From JACORV01 sp041484135 (lineage in GTDB: Bacteria; Gemmatimonadota; Gemmatimonadetes; Gemmatimonadales; JACORV01), in assembly GCA_041484135.1 (NCBI GenBank), contig JBGPHD010000013.1:1-31631 (forward strand): a stretch of DNA of 31,631 nt, written 5' to 3'. Made by a program: the position numbers and the translations under genes. Positions 23,947-31,582 of this stretch are shown here, in pieces. The notes below the pieces were generated by a model that saw nothing but the letters and a program-made list of their open reading frames with translations, did no database searches and had not been told where the DNA came from. How positions within the stretch are numbered: the stretch's first letter is position 1; the number at the start of each line of letters is the position of its first letter.

Positions 23947-25994
23947 TGCGCCTAACTGCCGTCCTCGCCGCCGCCTTCCTCGCGGGATGGAGCCCGCCGG
24001 CCCTCGCCCAGGCGGCCGCGCCCGCCGGCGAATGGCGCTACTGGGGCGGCGACGCCGGCAGCACCCGCTACGCGCCGCTCGACCAGGTCACCGCGGACAA
24101 CGCGCGGCGCCTGGAGGTGGTGTGGCGCTGGCGGGCCGCCAACTTCGGCCCGGAGCCGGAGACCTACTACCGGGCGACGCCGCTCTACGCCGGCGGCATG
24201 CTCTACACCGTGGCGGGCGAACGGCGCGACGTGGCCGCGATCGATCCCGCCACCGGCGAGACCGTGTGGACCTGGCGCATGGACGAGGGGCTGCGCTGGG
24301 AGAAGGCGCCGCGCCGCTTCTCGGGGCGCGGGCTTGCATACTGGACCGACGGCCGCGCGGAGCGGCTGATCGTCGTGACGCCGGGCTACCACCTGGTGGA
24401 GCTGGACGCGCGCACCGGCCGGCAGGTGGCGGGCTTCGGGCGCGGGGGCGTGGTGGACCTCATGGAGGGCCTCGGCTACGCGCTGGTGCCGTGGGCGGGC
24501 CCGCCGGGCCCGATGCAGACCAACAGCGACAACGGCCCCACCCGCGCCACCGGACCGGCGGGGCCCGGCGCCGTCCTCGGCATCGACCCGGCCGAAGGCC
24601 AGGTCGGGTCCAGCTCGCCGCCGATGGTGGTGAACGCCGTCATCGTCGTCGGCAGCTCCGCGATCCAGGGGTACTACCCGCGCCATCTTCGCAACATCCC
24701 GGGCACCGTGCGCGGGTTCGACGTGCGCACCGGCCGGCCCCTCTGGACCTTCCGCCTCGTCCCCCGCCCCGGCGAGCCGGGGAGCGAGACGTGGCTCGGG
24801 GACGCGTTAGGCGATGCGGGGAAGAACGACGCCTGGGCCCCGTACTCGGCGGACCTCGAGGCCGGGATCGTGTACATCCCGGTGGGGCACCCCCATAACG
24901 ACTGGTACGGCGGCCACCGGCCCGGCGCGAACCTCTGGTCGGAGAGCGTGCTCGCGCTCGACGCCCGCACCGGCCGGCGGATCTGGCACTTCCAGATGAT
25001 CCACCACGACATCTGGGACTACGACACGCCCACCGCGCCCAACCTGCTCGACGTCACGGTGAACGGGCAGCGGCGGCACATCCTCGTGCAGACCACCAAG
25101 CAGGGATTCGCGTACGTCTTCGACCGCCTGACGGGCGAGCCCATCTGGCCGATCGAGGAGCGGCCGGTGCCGGGCTCCGACACCCCGGGCGAGTGGACCT
25201 CGCCGACGCAGCCCTTCCCCACCCGGCCCGCGCCCTACGAACGCCAGGGCACGTCGGTGGACGAGCTGATCGATTTCACGCCTGAGCTCCGTCAGCAGGC
25301 GCTGGCACTGGTGCGCGGCTGGCGCATGGGGCCGCTGTATACGCCCGCCTCGCGTGTGGACGCGCCCGACAGCACCCACGGCACCCTCCAGGCGCCCGGC
25401 GCCAACGGCGGCGTGAACATCATGGGCGGATCGGCCGTGGACCCGGAGACCGGGTTCCTCTACGTGGCCTCGCAGGGCGGCGTGAGCCGCATCTCGCTCG
25501 AGAGCAACCCCCAGCGCTCGGACATGCGTTATGTGTCGCAGGGACCGGGCGGGCTGCCGGGTCCGCAGGGGCTGCCGCTCTTCCGGCCACCCTATGGCCG
25601 CATCACCGCCATCGACCTCAACACCGGCGAGCACCGCTGGATGATCCCCGACGGCGACACGCCCGACCGGATCCGGAACCACCCCGCGCTCCGCGGCATC
25701 ACCATCCCGCGGACGGGCCAGAGCGCGCACGCCAACCTGCTCGTCACGCGGACGCTGCTCTTCTACGGGGAGGGGCGCGGCGGCGGGCCGACCTTCCACG
25801 CCGTGGACAAGGCGACGGGCCGGGAGATCGCGACGGTGCAGCTCCCCGCGGCGACCAACGCCGCGCCGATCACCTTCATGCATAACGGCCGGCAGTACAT
25901 CGTGGTCGCCGTCGCCTCGGCGGACGTGCCGGCCGAGCTGGTGGCGCTGGCGCTGCCGCCGCCCCGGCGCGCCGGCGCGCCGGAGGGGCCGTGA
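23946..25994 (+). CDS. PQQ-dependent dehydrogenase (quinoprotein, GCD-like)
   Basis: A 682-residue secreted beta-propeller quinoprotein. The signal peptide ends near ALAQ (about residue 22). Tryptophan-docking PQQ repeats are visible (GETVWTWR, GRPLWTFR, GRRIWHFQ). The HHDIWDYD segment near residue 350 resembles the catalytic region of membrane glucose dehydrogenase-type enzymes, but the five-helix membrane domain of Gcd is absent, so this one is periplasmic. It should oxidise a sugar or alcohol using PQQ and pass electrons to the upstream cytochrome c; the actual substrate cannot be told. The ATG at 23946 overlaps the cytochrome stop. The stop overlaps the next GTG (GTGA). Confidence 0.9.
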   Translation: MRLTAVLAAAFLAGWSPPALAQAAAPAGEWRYWGGDAGSTRYAPLDQVTADNARRLEVVWRWRAANFGPEPETYYRATPLYAGGMLYTVAGERRDVAAIDPATGETVWTWRMDEGLRWEKAPRRFSGRGLAYWTDGRAERLIVVTPGYHLVELDARTGRQVAGFGRGGVVDLMEGLGYALVPWAGPPGPMQTNSDNGPTRATGPAGPGAVLGIDPAEGQVGSSSPPMVVNAVIVVGSSAIQGYYPRHLRNIPGTVRGFDVRTGRPLWTFRLVPRPGEPGSETWLGDALGDAGKNDAWAPYSADLEAGIVYIPVGHPHNDWYGGHRPGANLWSESVLALDARTGRRIWHFQMIHHDIWDYDTPTAPNLLDVTVNGQRRHILVQTTKQGFAYVFDRLTGEPIWPIEERPVPGSDTPGEWTSPTQPFPTRPAPYERQGTSVDELIDFTPELRQQALALVRGWRMGPLYTPASRVDAPDSTHGTLQAPGANGGVNIMGGSAVDPETGFLYVASQGGVSRISLESNPQRSDMRYVSQGPGGLPGPQGLPLFRPPYGRITAIDLNTGEHRWMIPDGDTPDRIRNHPALRGITIPRTGQSAHANLLVTRTLLFYGEGRGGGPTFHAVDKATGREIATVQLPAATNAAPITFMHNGRQYIVVAVASADVPAELVALALPPPRRAGAPEGP

Positions 25995-27202
25995 GGCCCG
26001 CCCCGGCGACACCGGCTCCGCGCACGCTCCGCGACGTCGTCGCGGTGGCGCGGCGGGCGGGCGCGCTGCTGGCGTTAGGCGCTGTCACGACCGCGCCGCT
26101 GCCGGCCCAGCGTGCCGCGCCGCCCGCGCGCGGCGCCGTCCCCGCCTTCCAGGTCGACCCCTGGTGGCCGAGAGAGCTGCCCAACAACTGGATCCTCGGG
26201 CAGGTGTCGGGGGTCGCCGTCGGGCCGGACGACCACATCTGGGTCGTGCACCGGCCCCGCACCATCACCGCCCGCGAGGCGGGCGCGGCGCAGACCCCAC
26301 CGCTCTCCCTGTGCTGCGTGCCCGCGCCGCCGGTGATCGAGTTCGACCAGGCGGGGAACGTGGTGCGCGCGTGGGGCGGCCCCGGGAGCGCGCCCTACTG
26401 GCCGCAGTCGGAACACGGTATCTACGTGGACCCGGCGAGCAACGTGTGGATCGCGTCCAACGCTGGGCCGGACCAGGTGGTCCTCAAGTTCAGCCGGGAG
26501 GGCCGGCTCCTCCTCACCATCGGCCGCCAGGGCGAGACCGGCGGCAGCAACGACACCGTTAGGCTCGGCCAGCCCACGAACGGCGAGGTGGATACCGCCG
26601 CGAACGAGGTCTACATCGCCGACGGCTATCGCAACCGCCGGGTCATCGTGTTCGACGCGACGACGGGCGCCTACCGGCGGCACTGGGGCGCCTACGGCCG
26701 CCGCCCCGTGGACGGGGACACGGCCGCGCCTGTCGTCCCGGGCACGGCGACACCCTGGCCGATCAGTTACGACACCACCGCAGCGCCGACGCAGTTCACG
26801 ACGGTGCACGCCGTGCGCCTCGCGCGCGACGGGCTGGTGTACGTCGCCGACCGCATCAACAACCGCATCCAGGTCTTCCGGAAGGACGGGACCTTCGTCC
26901 GCGAGGCGTTCATCGCGCGGGCTACCCGCGCCATGGGCTCGGTCTGGGACATCGCGTTCTCACGCGATCCCGCGCAGACCTGGCTCTACGTGCCCGACGG
27001 GACCAACCAGGTGATGTGGATCGTGCGCCGGAGCGACCTCACGGTCGCGGGGAGCGTGGGGCACGGCGGGAGGATGGCGGGGCAGTTCGGCTGGGTGCAT
27101 AACGTCGCTGTGGACTCGCACGGCAACCTCTACACCGGCGAAGTGGACATCTACAAGCGGGTGCAGCGCTTCGTGGTCCGCGGCCCGGCGCCGTCGCGCT
27201 GA
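25991..27202 (+). CDS. Secreted NHL-repeat beta-propeller protein
   Basis: A 403-residue protein with an N-terminal signal region (to about residue 40, ending PLPAQ) and repeated NHL-type blades (VSGVAVGPDDHIWVVHR, GIYVDPASNVWIASN, VYVADRINNRIQVF, VAVDSHGNLYTGEV). Two adjacent Cys lie in LCCVP near residue 110. The fold binds ligands or proteins and is related to 6-bladed lyase/lactonase families, but no catalytic set is recognised. The GTG start at 25991 has GGAGGGG upstream and overlaps the dehydrogenase stop, so the two are coupled and may work together, for example on the oxidised product (inference). Confidence 0.78.
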   Translation: MRPAPATPAPRTLRDVVAVARRAGALLALGAVTTAPLPAQRAAPPARGAVPAFQVDPWWPRELPNNWILGQVSGVAVGPDDHIWVVHRPRTITAREAGAAQTPPLSLCCVPAPPVIEFDQAGNVVRAWGGPGSAPYWPQSEHGIYVDPASNVWIASNAGPDQVVLKFSREGRLLLTIGRQGETGGSNDTVRLGQPTNGEVDTAANEVYIADGYRNRRVIVFDATTGAYRRHWGAYGRRPVDGDTAAPVVPGTATPWPISYDTTAAPTQFTTVHAVRLARDGLVYVADRINNRIQVFRKDGTFVREAFIARATRAMGSVWDIAFSRDPAQTWLYVPDGTNQVMWIVRRSDLTVAGSVGHGGRMAGQFGWVHNVAVDSHGNLYTGEVDIYKRVQRFVVRGPAPSR

Positions 27203-29859
27203 CGGACCTCTTCACACTTCGGGCCGCCATCGCGGGCCGCTTCGCGATCGAGCGCGAGTTGGGACGCGGCGGCATGGCCACCGTCTATCTCGCGCACGAC
27301 GCCAAACATGACCGCCCGGTCGCGGTCAAGGTCCTGCACCCGGAACTTGCCGCCACGTTAGGCGCCGAACGGTTCCTCCGGGAGGTCAGACTCACCGGCC
27401 GGCTCAATCATCCGCACATCCTGCCGCTGCACGACTCGGGGGACGCGGGTGGCTTCCTCTTCTACGTGATGCCGTACGTCGAAGGCGAATCCCTGCGCGA
27501 CCGCCTGGATCGCGAGAAGCAGCTGCCGATCGATGACGCGCTCCAGATCAGCCGCGAGGTGGCCGACGCGCTCTCCTACGCTCACGGCCACGACATCGTC
27601 CATCGCGACATCAAGCCCGAGAACATCCTCCTCTCGGCCGGGCACGCGGTGGTCGCGGACTTCGGTATCGCGCGGGCGATCACGGCGGCGGGTGGGGAGA
27701 AGCTGACCGAAACGGGCCTCGCCATCGGGACGCCGATGTACATGAGCCCGGAGCAGGCGGCGGGGAGCAAGGAGCTGGACGGGCGGAGCGATATCTACTC
27801 CCTGGGCTGCGTGCTCTTCGAGATGCTCGCGGGAGAACCCCCGTTCACGGGGCCGACGGCGGAGAGCGTCATCCGGCAGCACATGGCGGTGGATCCGCCC
27901 GCGGTGACCAACCTCAGGCCTGCGGTGCCGGCGAGCGTGGTGGCGGCGCTCATGCGCGCGCTCGCCAAGACGCCGGCCGACCGGTTCAACCCGGTGGCGC
28001 AGTTCTCCGAAGCGCTGCGGCCGAGCCCGGTCGCCGCCGTGCCCGCCCTCGCGCCCGCCGCGGCGCCCGCACCCGCCACGCGGCCGTCCAGCCGAGTCGG
28101 GCGACGCGCGTTGACCAGCGGCGCGGCGGTGGTCCTGGTCGGAGGTGCGCTCCTGATGTTCCGTCCTGGCCGGGGGCCGCGCGTGCCTGCCGCGCCCGTC
28201 AACCCGCGCGCCGCGATCGCGGTCCTGCCGCTGGAGAACCTGAGCCCGGAGCCGGCGTTTGCGTACTTCGCGCCCGGGTTGCACGACGAGTTGCTGACGC
28301 AGCTCTCGCGGGTGGCGGCACTCAGGGTGATCAGCCGCACGTCGGTCGCGGGCTACGCGCATACGACCAAGCCGCTCCGACAAGTCGCGAGCGAACTCGG
28401 CGTGGGGAGCATCGTCGAAGGAAGCGTGCAGGTGGTCGGCGGGCGGCTGCGGGTGAGTGTGCAGCTGATCGACGCGGCGACGGACGAGCACCTGTGGGCG
28501 GAATCCTACGATCGTACGCTGGACGACGCGTTCGCCATTCAGAGCGACGTGGCGCAACGGGTCGTGGCGGCGGTGGGTGCGGCGCTCAGCGCCACCGAGC
28601 GTCAGGGGTTGGCCACGGCCCCCACGGCGAACGCGGAGGCCTACCAACTCTACCTCCAGGGGCGCGAGTACGTGACACGCCCGAGTTTTCTCCGGCAGAA
28701 CATCGAGACCGGCCAGCAACTGTTCGAGCACGCGCTGGCGCTCGATCCTGGCTTCGCGCTGGCGCACACGGCGCTCTCGGTGGCGCACGGTTGGATGTAC
28801 TGGTTGCGCTACGATCCCTCGCCGGCGCGGGTGGCGCGCCAGCGCGCGGATGCGGAGACGGCGCTCCGGCTCGCGCCGGACCTGCCGCAGGCGCACGTCG
28901 CCATGGGCCTGGCGCACTATTGGGGGCGCCGCGACTACCGGCGGGCATTGGAGGAGTTTCGCGTCGCGCTAAGGGGGCTGCCCAACGACGCTCAGCTCTG
29001 GTCTTGGATCGGGGCAGTGCACCGCCGACTGGGGAACTGGGACGAGGTGCTGGCGGCGTTCGAGAAGGCCACGCAGCTCAACCCGCGTGATGCGAATCTG
29101 TTCTGGGATCTCGGCGGGAACACTTACCGATTCTTGCACCGCTACGCCGAGGCGGTACGCGCGTGGGACCAGGCCTTGAGCCTGACGCCGGACTTTCACG
29201 GCGCCGCCATGGCTCGGGGGTGGACGTACCTTGCCTGGCGGGGGCAGTTCGACACGCTGCAAGCGGTACTGAGCCGCGTGCCGAGGGACGCGGACCTGGG
29301 CGCGGGGGGGACAAGAGCCGCGCCAGTTGCTCAGCTCCTGCTATGGGAACGGCAGGCCGACAGCCTGCTGCAGGTCCTGCGGCTGTCGCGCGTCGGTGTC
29401 TTCGAGGGGCAGAACTTCTTGCTGCCCAGCTCGCTGTACGCCGCCTGGGCGCACCGGTTGAGCGGCGACCGTCCGGCGGCGCGCTCGGCGTTCGATTCGG
29501 CCCTAACGCTCCTGGACTCCGTGGTCAAAGAACTCCCGGGCGACTGGCGGGTGCATGCGGCTCGCGGCCTCACGCTGGCCGGGCTCGGGCGTCGCGAGGA
29601 GGCGCTGCGTGAGGGCCGCTGGCTACAGCAATCGGTCGTCTATCGCGACGACGCCTATGACGGCCCGCTACTGGCGGAAGATCGCGCCCGAATCCTGGCG
29701 CAGGCCGGTGCAGCCGATGCAGCCCTGGACGAGATCGAGCGGCTGCTGGCGGGGCCATCCTGGCTCAGCGTTCACACGCTGCGGCTGGACCCGCGCTGGG
29801 ACCCGATCCGCGAGCACCCGCGGTTCAAGGCGCTGCTGGTGAGGTACGCCGGGCGCTGA
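27199..29859 (+). CDS. Ser/Thr protein kinase with TolB-like and TPR domains, probable CTG start
   Basis: About 886 residues. The kinase domain (about 15-280) has the glycine loop GRGGMATVY, Lys44, HRD (His135, Asp137), DFG (Asp154) and MSPEQA. A membrane segment lies near 305-323. Residues about 338-465 form a TolB/FlgO-like domain (IAVLPLENLSPEP... LWAESYDRTLDD), and TPR-like helices fill about 480-860. The first strand of the kinase is encoded upstream of the first TTG (27259), and no ATG/GTG/TTG precedes it; CTG at 27199, overlapping the NHL stop as CTGA, gives the common N-terminus (M)TDLF...GRFAIEREL. It is a membrane signalling protein with a probably periplasmic sensor or scaffold half. 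It is the last gene of the PQQ unit. Confidence 0.9.
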   Translation: MTDLFTLRAAIAGRFAIERELGRGGMATVYLAHDAKHDRPVAVKVLHPELAATLGAERFLREVRLTGRLNHPHILPLHDSGDAGGFLFYVMPYVEGESLRDRLDREKQLPIDDALQISREVADALSYAHGHDIVHRDIKPENILLSAGHAVVADFGIARAITAAGGEKLTETGLAIGTPMYMSPEQAAGSKELDGRSDIYSLGCVLFEMLAGEPPFTGPTAESVIRQHMAVDPPAVTNLRPAVPASVVAALMRALAKTPADRFNPVAQFSEALRPSPVAAVPALAPAAAPAPATRPSSRVGRRALTSGAAVVLVGGALLMFRPGRGPRVPAAPVNPRAAIAVLPLENLSPEPAFAYFAPGLHDELLTQLSRVAALRVISRTSVAGYAHTTKPLRQVASELGVGSIVEGSVQVVGGRLRVSVQLIDAATDEHLWAESYDRTLDDAFAIQSDVAQRVVAAVGAALSATERQGLATAPTANAEAYQLYLQGREYVTRPSFLRQNIETGQQLFEHALALDPGFALAHTALSVAHGWMYWLRYDPSPARVARQRADAETALRLAPDLPQAHVAMGLAHYWGRRDYRRALEEFRVALRGLPNDAQLWSWIGAVHRRLGNWDEVLAAFEKATQLNPRDANLFWDLGGNTYRFLHRYAEAVRAWDQALSLTPDFHGAAMARGWTYLAWRGQFDTLQAVLSRVPRDADLGAGGTRAAPVAQLLLWERQADSLLQVLRLSRVGVFEGQNFLLPSSLYAAWAHRLSGDRPAARSAFDSALTLLDSVVKELPGDWRVHAARGLTLAGLGRREEALREGRWLQQSVVYRDDAYDGPLLAEDRARILAQAGAADAALDEIERLLAGPSWLSVHTLRLDPRWDPIREHPRFKALLVRYAGR

Positions 29860-29916
29860 GCCGCGGGCTCGCGACTGAGGTCGCGGCTCGGCCAGAGGGA
29901 CGTCGCTGAAGCGACG
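29858..29916. repeat. Pair of palindromes after the kinase gene (REP-like)
   Basis: Hairpin 1 (CGCGAC-TGAG-GTCGCG, 29870-29885, extended by GAGC/GCTC to 29858-29889) and hairpin 2 (CGTCGC-TGAA-GCGACG, 29901-29916) lie 11 nt apart and share the GTCGCG/CGTCGC theme. They overlap the kinase stop. They could be a REP-type interspersed element or a terminator without T run. The rest of 29917-30056 holds no gene or clear promoter. Confidence 0.4.
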
Positions 29917-30056
29917 ACCGCATGATCCCGCACCGCATTGTGTGAATTCCGCACCGTTCCATCGCGCCCTCAACGCTACCGTGGCGCCGCCAGCGGCAGC
30001 GCACGTTGCCGAGCCGCGTCGGAGTTGCCGGAGGCGCCAATGTGCCGGAGAGCGGT

Positions 30057-30140
30057 GCGGGTGTGGCGGAACCGGTAGACGCGGGACGTTGGCAACGTCC
30101 TGGGCGAAAGCCCGTGTGGGTTCGAGTCCCACCACCCGCA
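30057..30140 (+). tRNA. Leucine-type tRNA with anticodon GGC (alanine codon)
   Basis: A full type II cloverleaf. The acceptor stem GCGGGTG/CACCCGC (30057-30063/30133-30139) is perfect, with discriminator A at 30140. The D arm (GCGG...GGTAGA...CGC) is the leucine tRNA pattern. The anticodon stem is GGACG/CGTCC with loop TTGGCAA, so the anticodon is GGC. The long variable arm is GGGC-GAAA-GCCC, and the T arm is GTGGG-TTCGAGT-CCCAC. CCA is not encoded. Bacterial leucyl-tRNA synthetase reads body features and A73, not the anticodon, and the alanine determinant G3-U70 is absent (G-C here). The body therefore predicts leucine while the anticodon reads GCC. It may be a functional mis-decoder, a non-decoding RNA or a decayed gene. 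No clean promoter was found upstream. Confidence 0.85.
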
Positions 30141-30148
30141 CCCTGGCA

Positions 30149-30177
30149 TTGACTCGGCGGTCTGCTGAGCGTATTCT
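30149..30177 (+). promoter_or_regulatory. Sigma-70 promoter just after the tRNA
   Basis: TTGACT (30149-30154), exactly 17 nt, then TATTCT (30172-30177), matching five and four of six consensus bases. The predicted start, 7 nt after the -10, is A30184, which is the first base of the segment complementary to the tRNA anticodon arm. Confidence 0.62.
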
Positions 30178-30183
30178 CGTCGT

Positions 30184-30253
30184 ACGTTGCCAACGTCCCG
30201 CGTGGCTGTTTCCGCCACGCTCGAAGGGGTCGCGGGTTTCCCGCGGCCCCTTT
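30184..30253 (+). ncRNA. Predicted small RNA antisense to the tRNA anticodon arm
   Basis: Bases 30184-30202 are the exact reverse complement of tRNA bases 30080-30098 (19 nt spanning the D-stem 3' strand and almost the whole anticodon arm). Further on, 30210-30218 is complementary to tRNA bases 30063-30071, in the correct order for a co-linear duplex (28 pairs around an 8x7 internal loop). The RNA also forms its own hairpin (GCGTGGC/GCCACGC, 30200-30220) and ends in a strong terminator hairpin. With the promoter immediately upstream, this predicts an RNA of about 70 nt able to mask the tRNA anticodon. It rests on sequence only; expression is unproven. Confidence 0.5.
30224..30253 (+). terminator. 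Intrinsic terminator of the tRNA/small RNA unit
   Basis: A 13-bp stem (30224-30236 with 30240-30252, one G-T pair), loop TTT, followed by a short T run (TTTGCGTCTCT). It is also placed to stop minus-strand transcription from the FAD oxidoreductase gene. Bases 30254-30289 hold nothing else visible. Confidence 0.72.
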
Positions 30254-30289
30254 GCGTCTCTCCCCGCTGACCCAACCCGACGAAGGCAG

Positions 30290-31582
30290 CTAGAGTTCCT
30301 CGCCGCCAGGCCGCGGCGTGGGCGCCGGCACGTCCTCGAACCGCTCCGGCTTGAGCCGGAACTCCGCGTCCAGCGCGGGATCGGTCGCCCTGCCTAACAC
30401 CCGTCGCGCGATGTACTCCCCGATCACGGGCCCGAACTTGAACCCCTCCGCCGAGCCGCCGCCCGCGATCCACACGTTCTCGAGCTCGGGGTGCCGGTCC
30501 ACAATGAAGTCGTGATCGGTGCTGATCTCGTAGTGGCACGCGCGCGTCTCCAGGAGCGGCGCCGTGGCGAGGTCAGGGAACCGCTCGGCGAGGACCTGGC
30601 GGGGCCGGTCGAAGAAGCTCGCGTCGATCCAGCGGTCGGAGAGATCGGGATCCGACGGTGGCCGCCCGCCCACCCGCACGCGGAAGCCGCGGTTGTCCAC
30701 CGGGAGACCGGGCCAGCCGGTGACGCCGGGGATGTTCCAGCTCGGCATGTTGGGATAGAGGAACCGGGTGTCACCGGGCGGCGTGCCGTAGTAGTAGACA
30801 TGGCCGAGGGGTGTGCGGATCCTGTTGGTCATCACGTCGGGCATGGCGTTGGGGAGCCAGGGGCCGCAGGCGAACACGAACGCGCCCGCCGAGAGCGGCT
30901 CGCCGGGGGTCAGGGCCACGTCCGTCAGGCGGCCCCCCGCGCGCGCGCCGTACGCCGCCCGCGCGATCACGATCCGCCCGCCCAGGCTCCGGAACACCTC
31001 GGCCACCGCCTCGCAGGCGCGCCGCGCCCGCACCACGCCGGCGTTAGGCTCGTAGGCCGCGAGGGTCATCCCGTCGAGGCGGACCTGCGGATGGCGGCGG
31101 GCCACCTCGTCGATCGACAGCACCTCGTACGGCACGCGGAGCGTGTCCCACGACCCCTTGGTCTGCGAGAGCCAGGGCTCGTCGGCGGGACGGAGGATGA
31201 GGTCGCCGGTATGGAAGAAGACGCGGAGGCCGAGCCGCTCGGCGTGCTCCTCGTCCCAGGCGCGCCAGCGGACCATCGCCTCGTTGGCCCACCGGACCCA
31301 GGAGAGGCGGTCGCCATAGGAGGAGCGGACGCCGCGGGTCTCGTCGCCGGACGTCGCGCGCGAGTTGCCCGGCCCCCACATGTCCACCAGCGTGACGCGC
31401 GCGCCCATGCGGCGCAGGTGGTACGAGGTCCATCCGCCGAAGGCGCCGCCGCCGATGACGACCACATCAGGCGAGCGGCCGAGCGGCGCGGGACCGCGGG
31501 CCGGCGCGACGCACGACGCCAGGCCCGCGCCGAGCGTGCTGGCGCCGGCCACCTTCAGGAAATCGCGCCGATCGAGGGGCAT
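30290..31582 (-). CDS. Tat-exported FAD-dependent oxidoreductase (DAO/sarcosine oxidase family)
   Basis: A 430-residue protein. The N-terminus has a Tat motif RRDFLK followed by a lipobox-like LASC, so it may be a Tat-exported lipoprotein. The FAD-binding GGGAFGGW motif is near residue 45. The C-terminal segment GGGSAEGFKFGPVIGE resembles monomeric sarcosine oxidase, and Cys349 in ACHYEISTD matches the position of the cysteine that binds FAD covalently in that enzyme. It probably oxidises an N-methyl or amino acid substrate outside the cytoplasm (inference). ATG start with only a weak AGAAG upstream. No partner genes are visible before the window ends. Confidence 0.88.
   Translation of the reverse strand: MPLDRRDFLKVAGASTLGAGLASCVAPARGPAPLGRSPDVVVIGGGAFGGWTSYHLRRMGARVTLVDMWGPGNSRATSGDETRGVRSSYGDRLSWVRWANEAMVRWRAWDEEHAERLGLRVFFHTGDLILRPADEPWLSQTKGSWDTLRVPYEVLSIDEVARRHPQVRLDGMTLAAYEPNAGVVRARRACEAVAEVFRSLGGRIVIARAAYGARAGGRLTDVALTPGEPLSAGAFVFACGPWLPNAMPDVMTNRIRTPLGHVYYYGTPPGDTRFLYPNMPSWNIPGVTGWPGLPVDNRGFRVRVGGRPPSDPDLSDRWIDASFFDRPRQVLAERFPDLATAPLLETRACHYEISTDHDFIVDRHPELENVWIAGGGSAEGFKFGPVIGEYIARRVLGRATDPALDAEFRLKPERFEDVPAPTPRPGGEEL

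Noticed and set aside
30080..30202. Tyrosine-recombinase attachment repeats in the tRNA
   Set aside because: The downstream copy matches best and longest in inverted orientation, whereas att duplications are direct, and no integrase is in the window. Kept only as an alternative.
29668..30539. Minus-strand open frames crossing the tRNA that read like WWDSNPHGL...RTLPTSR
   Set aside because: This is the familiar false protein made by translating the complement of a leucine-type tRNA. It has no support outside the tRNA.
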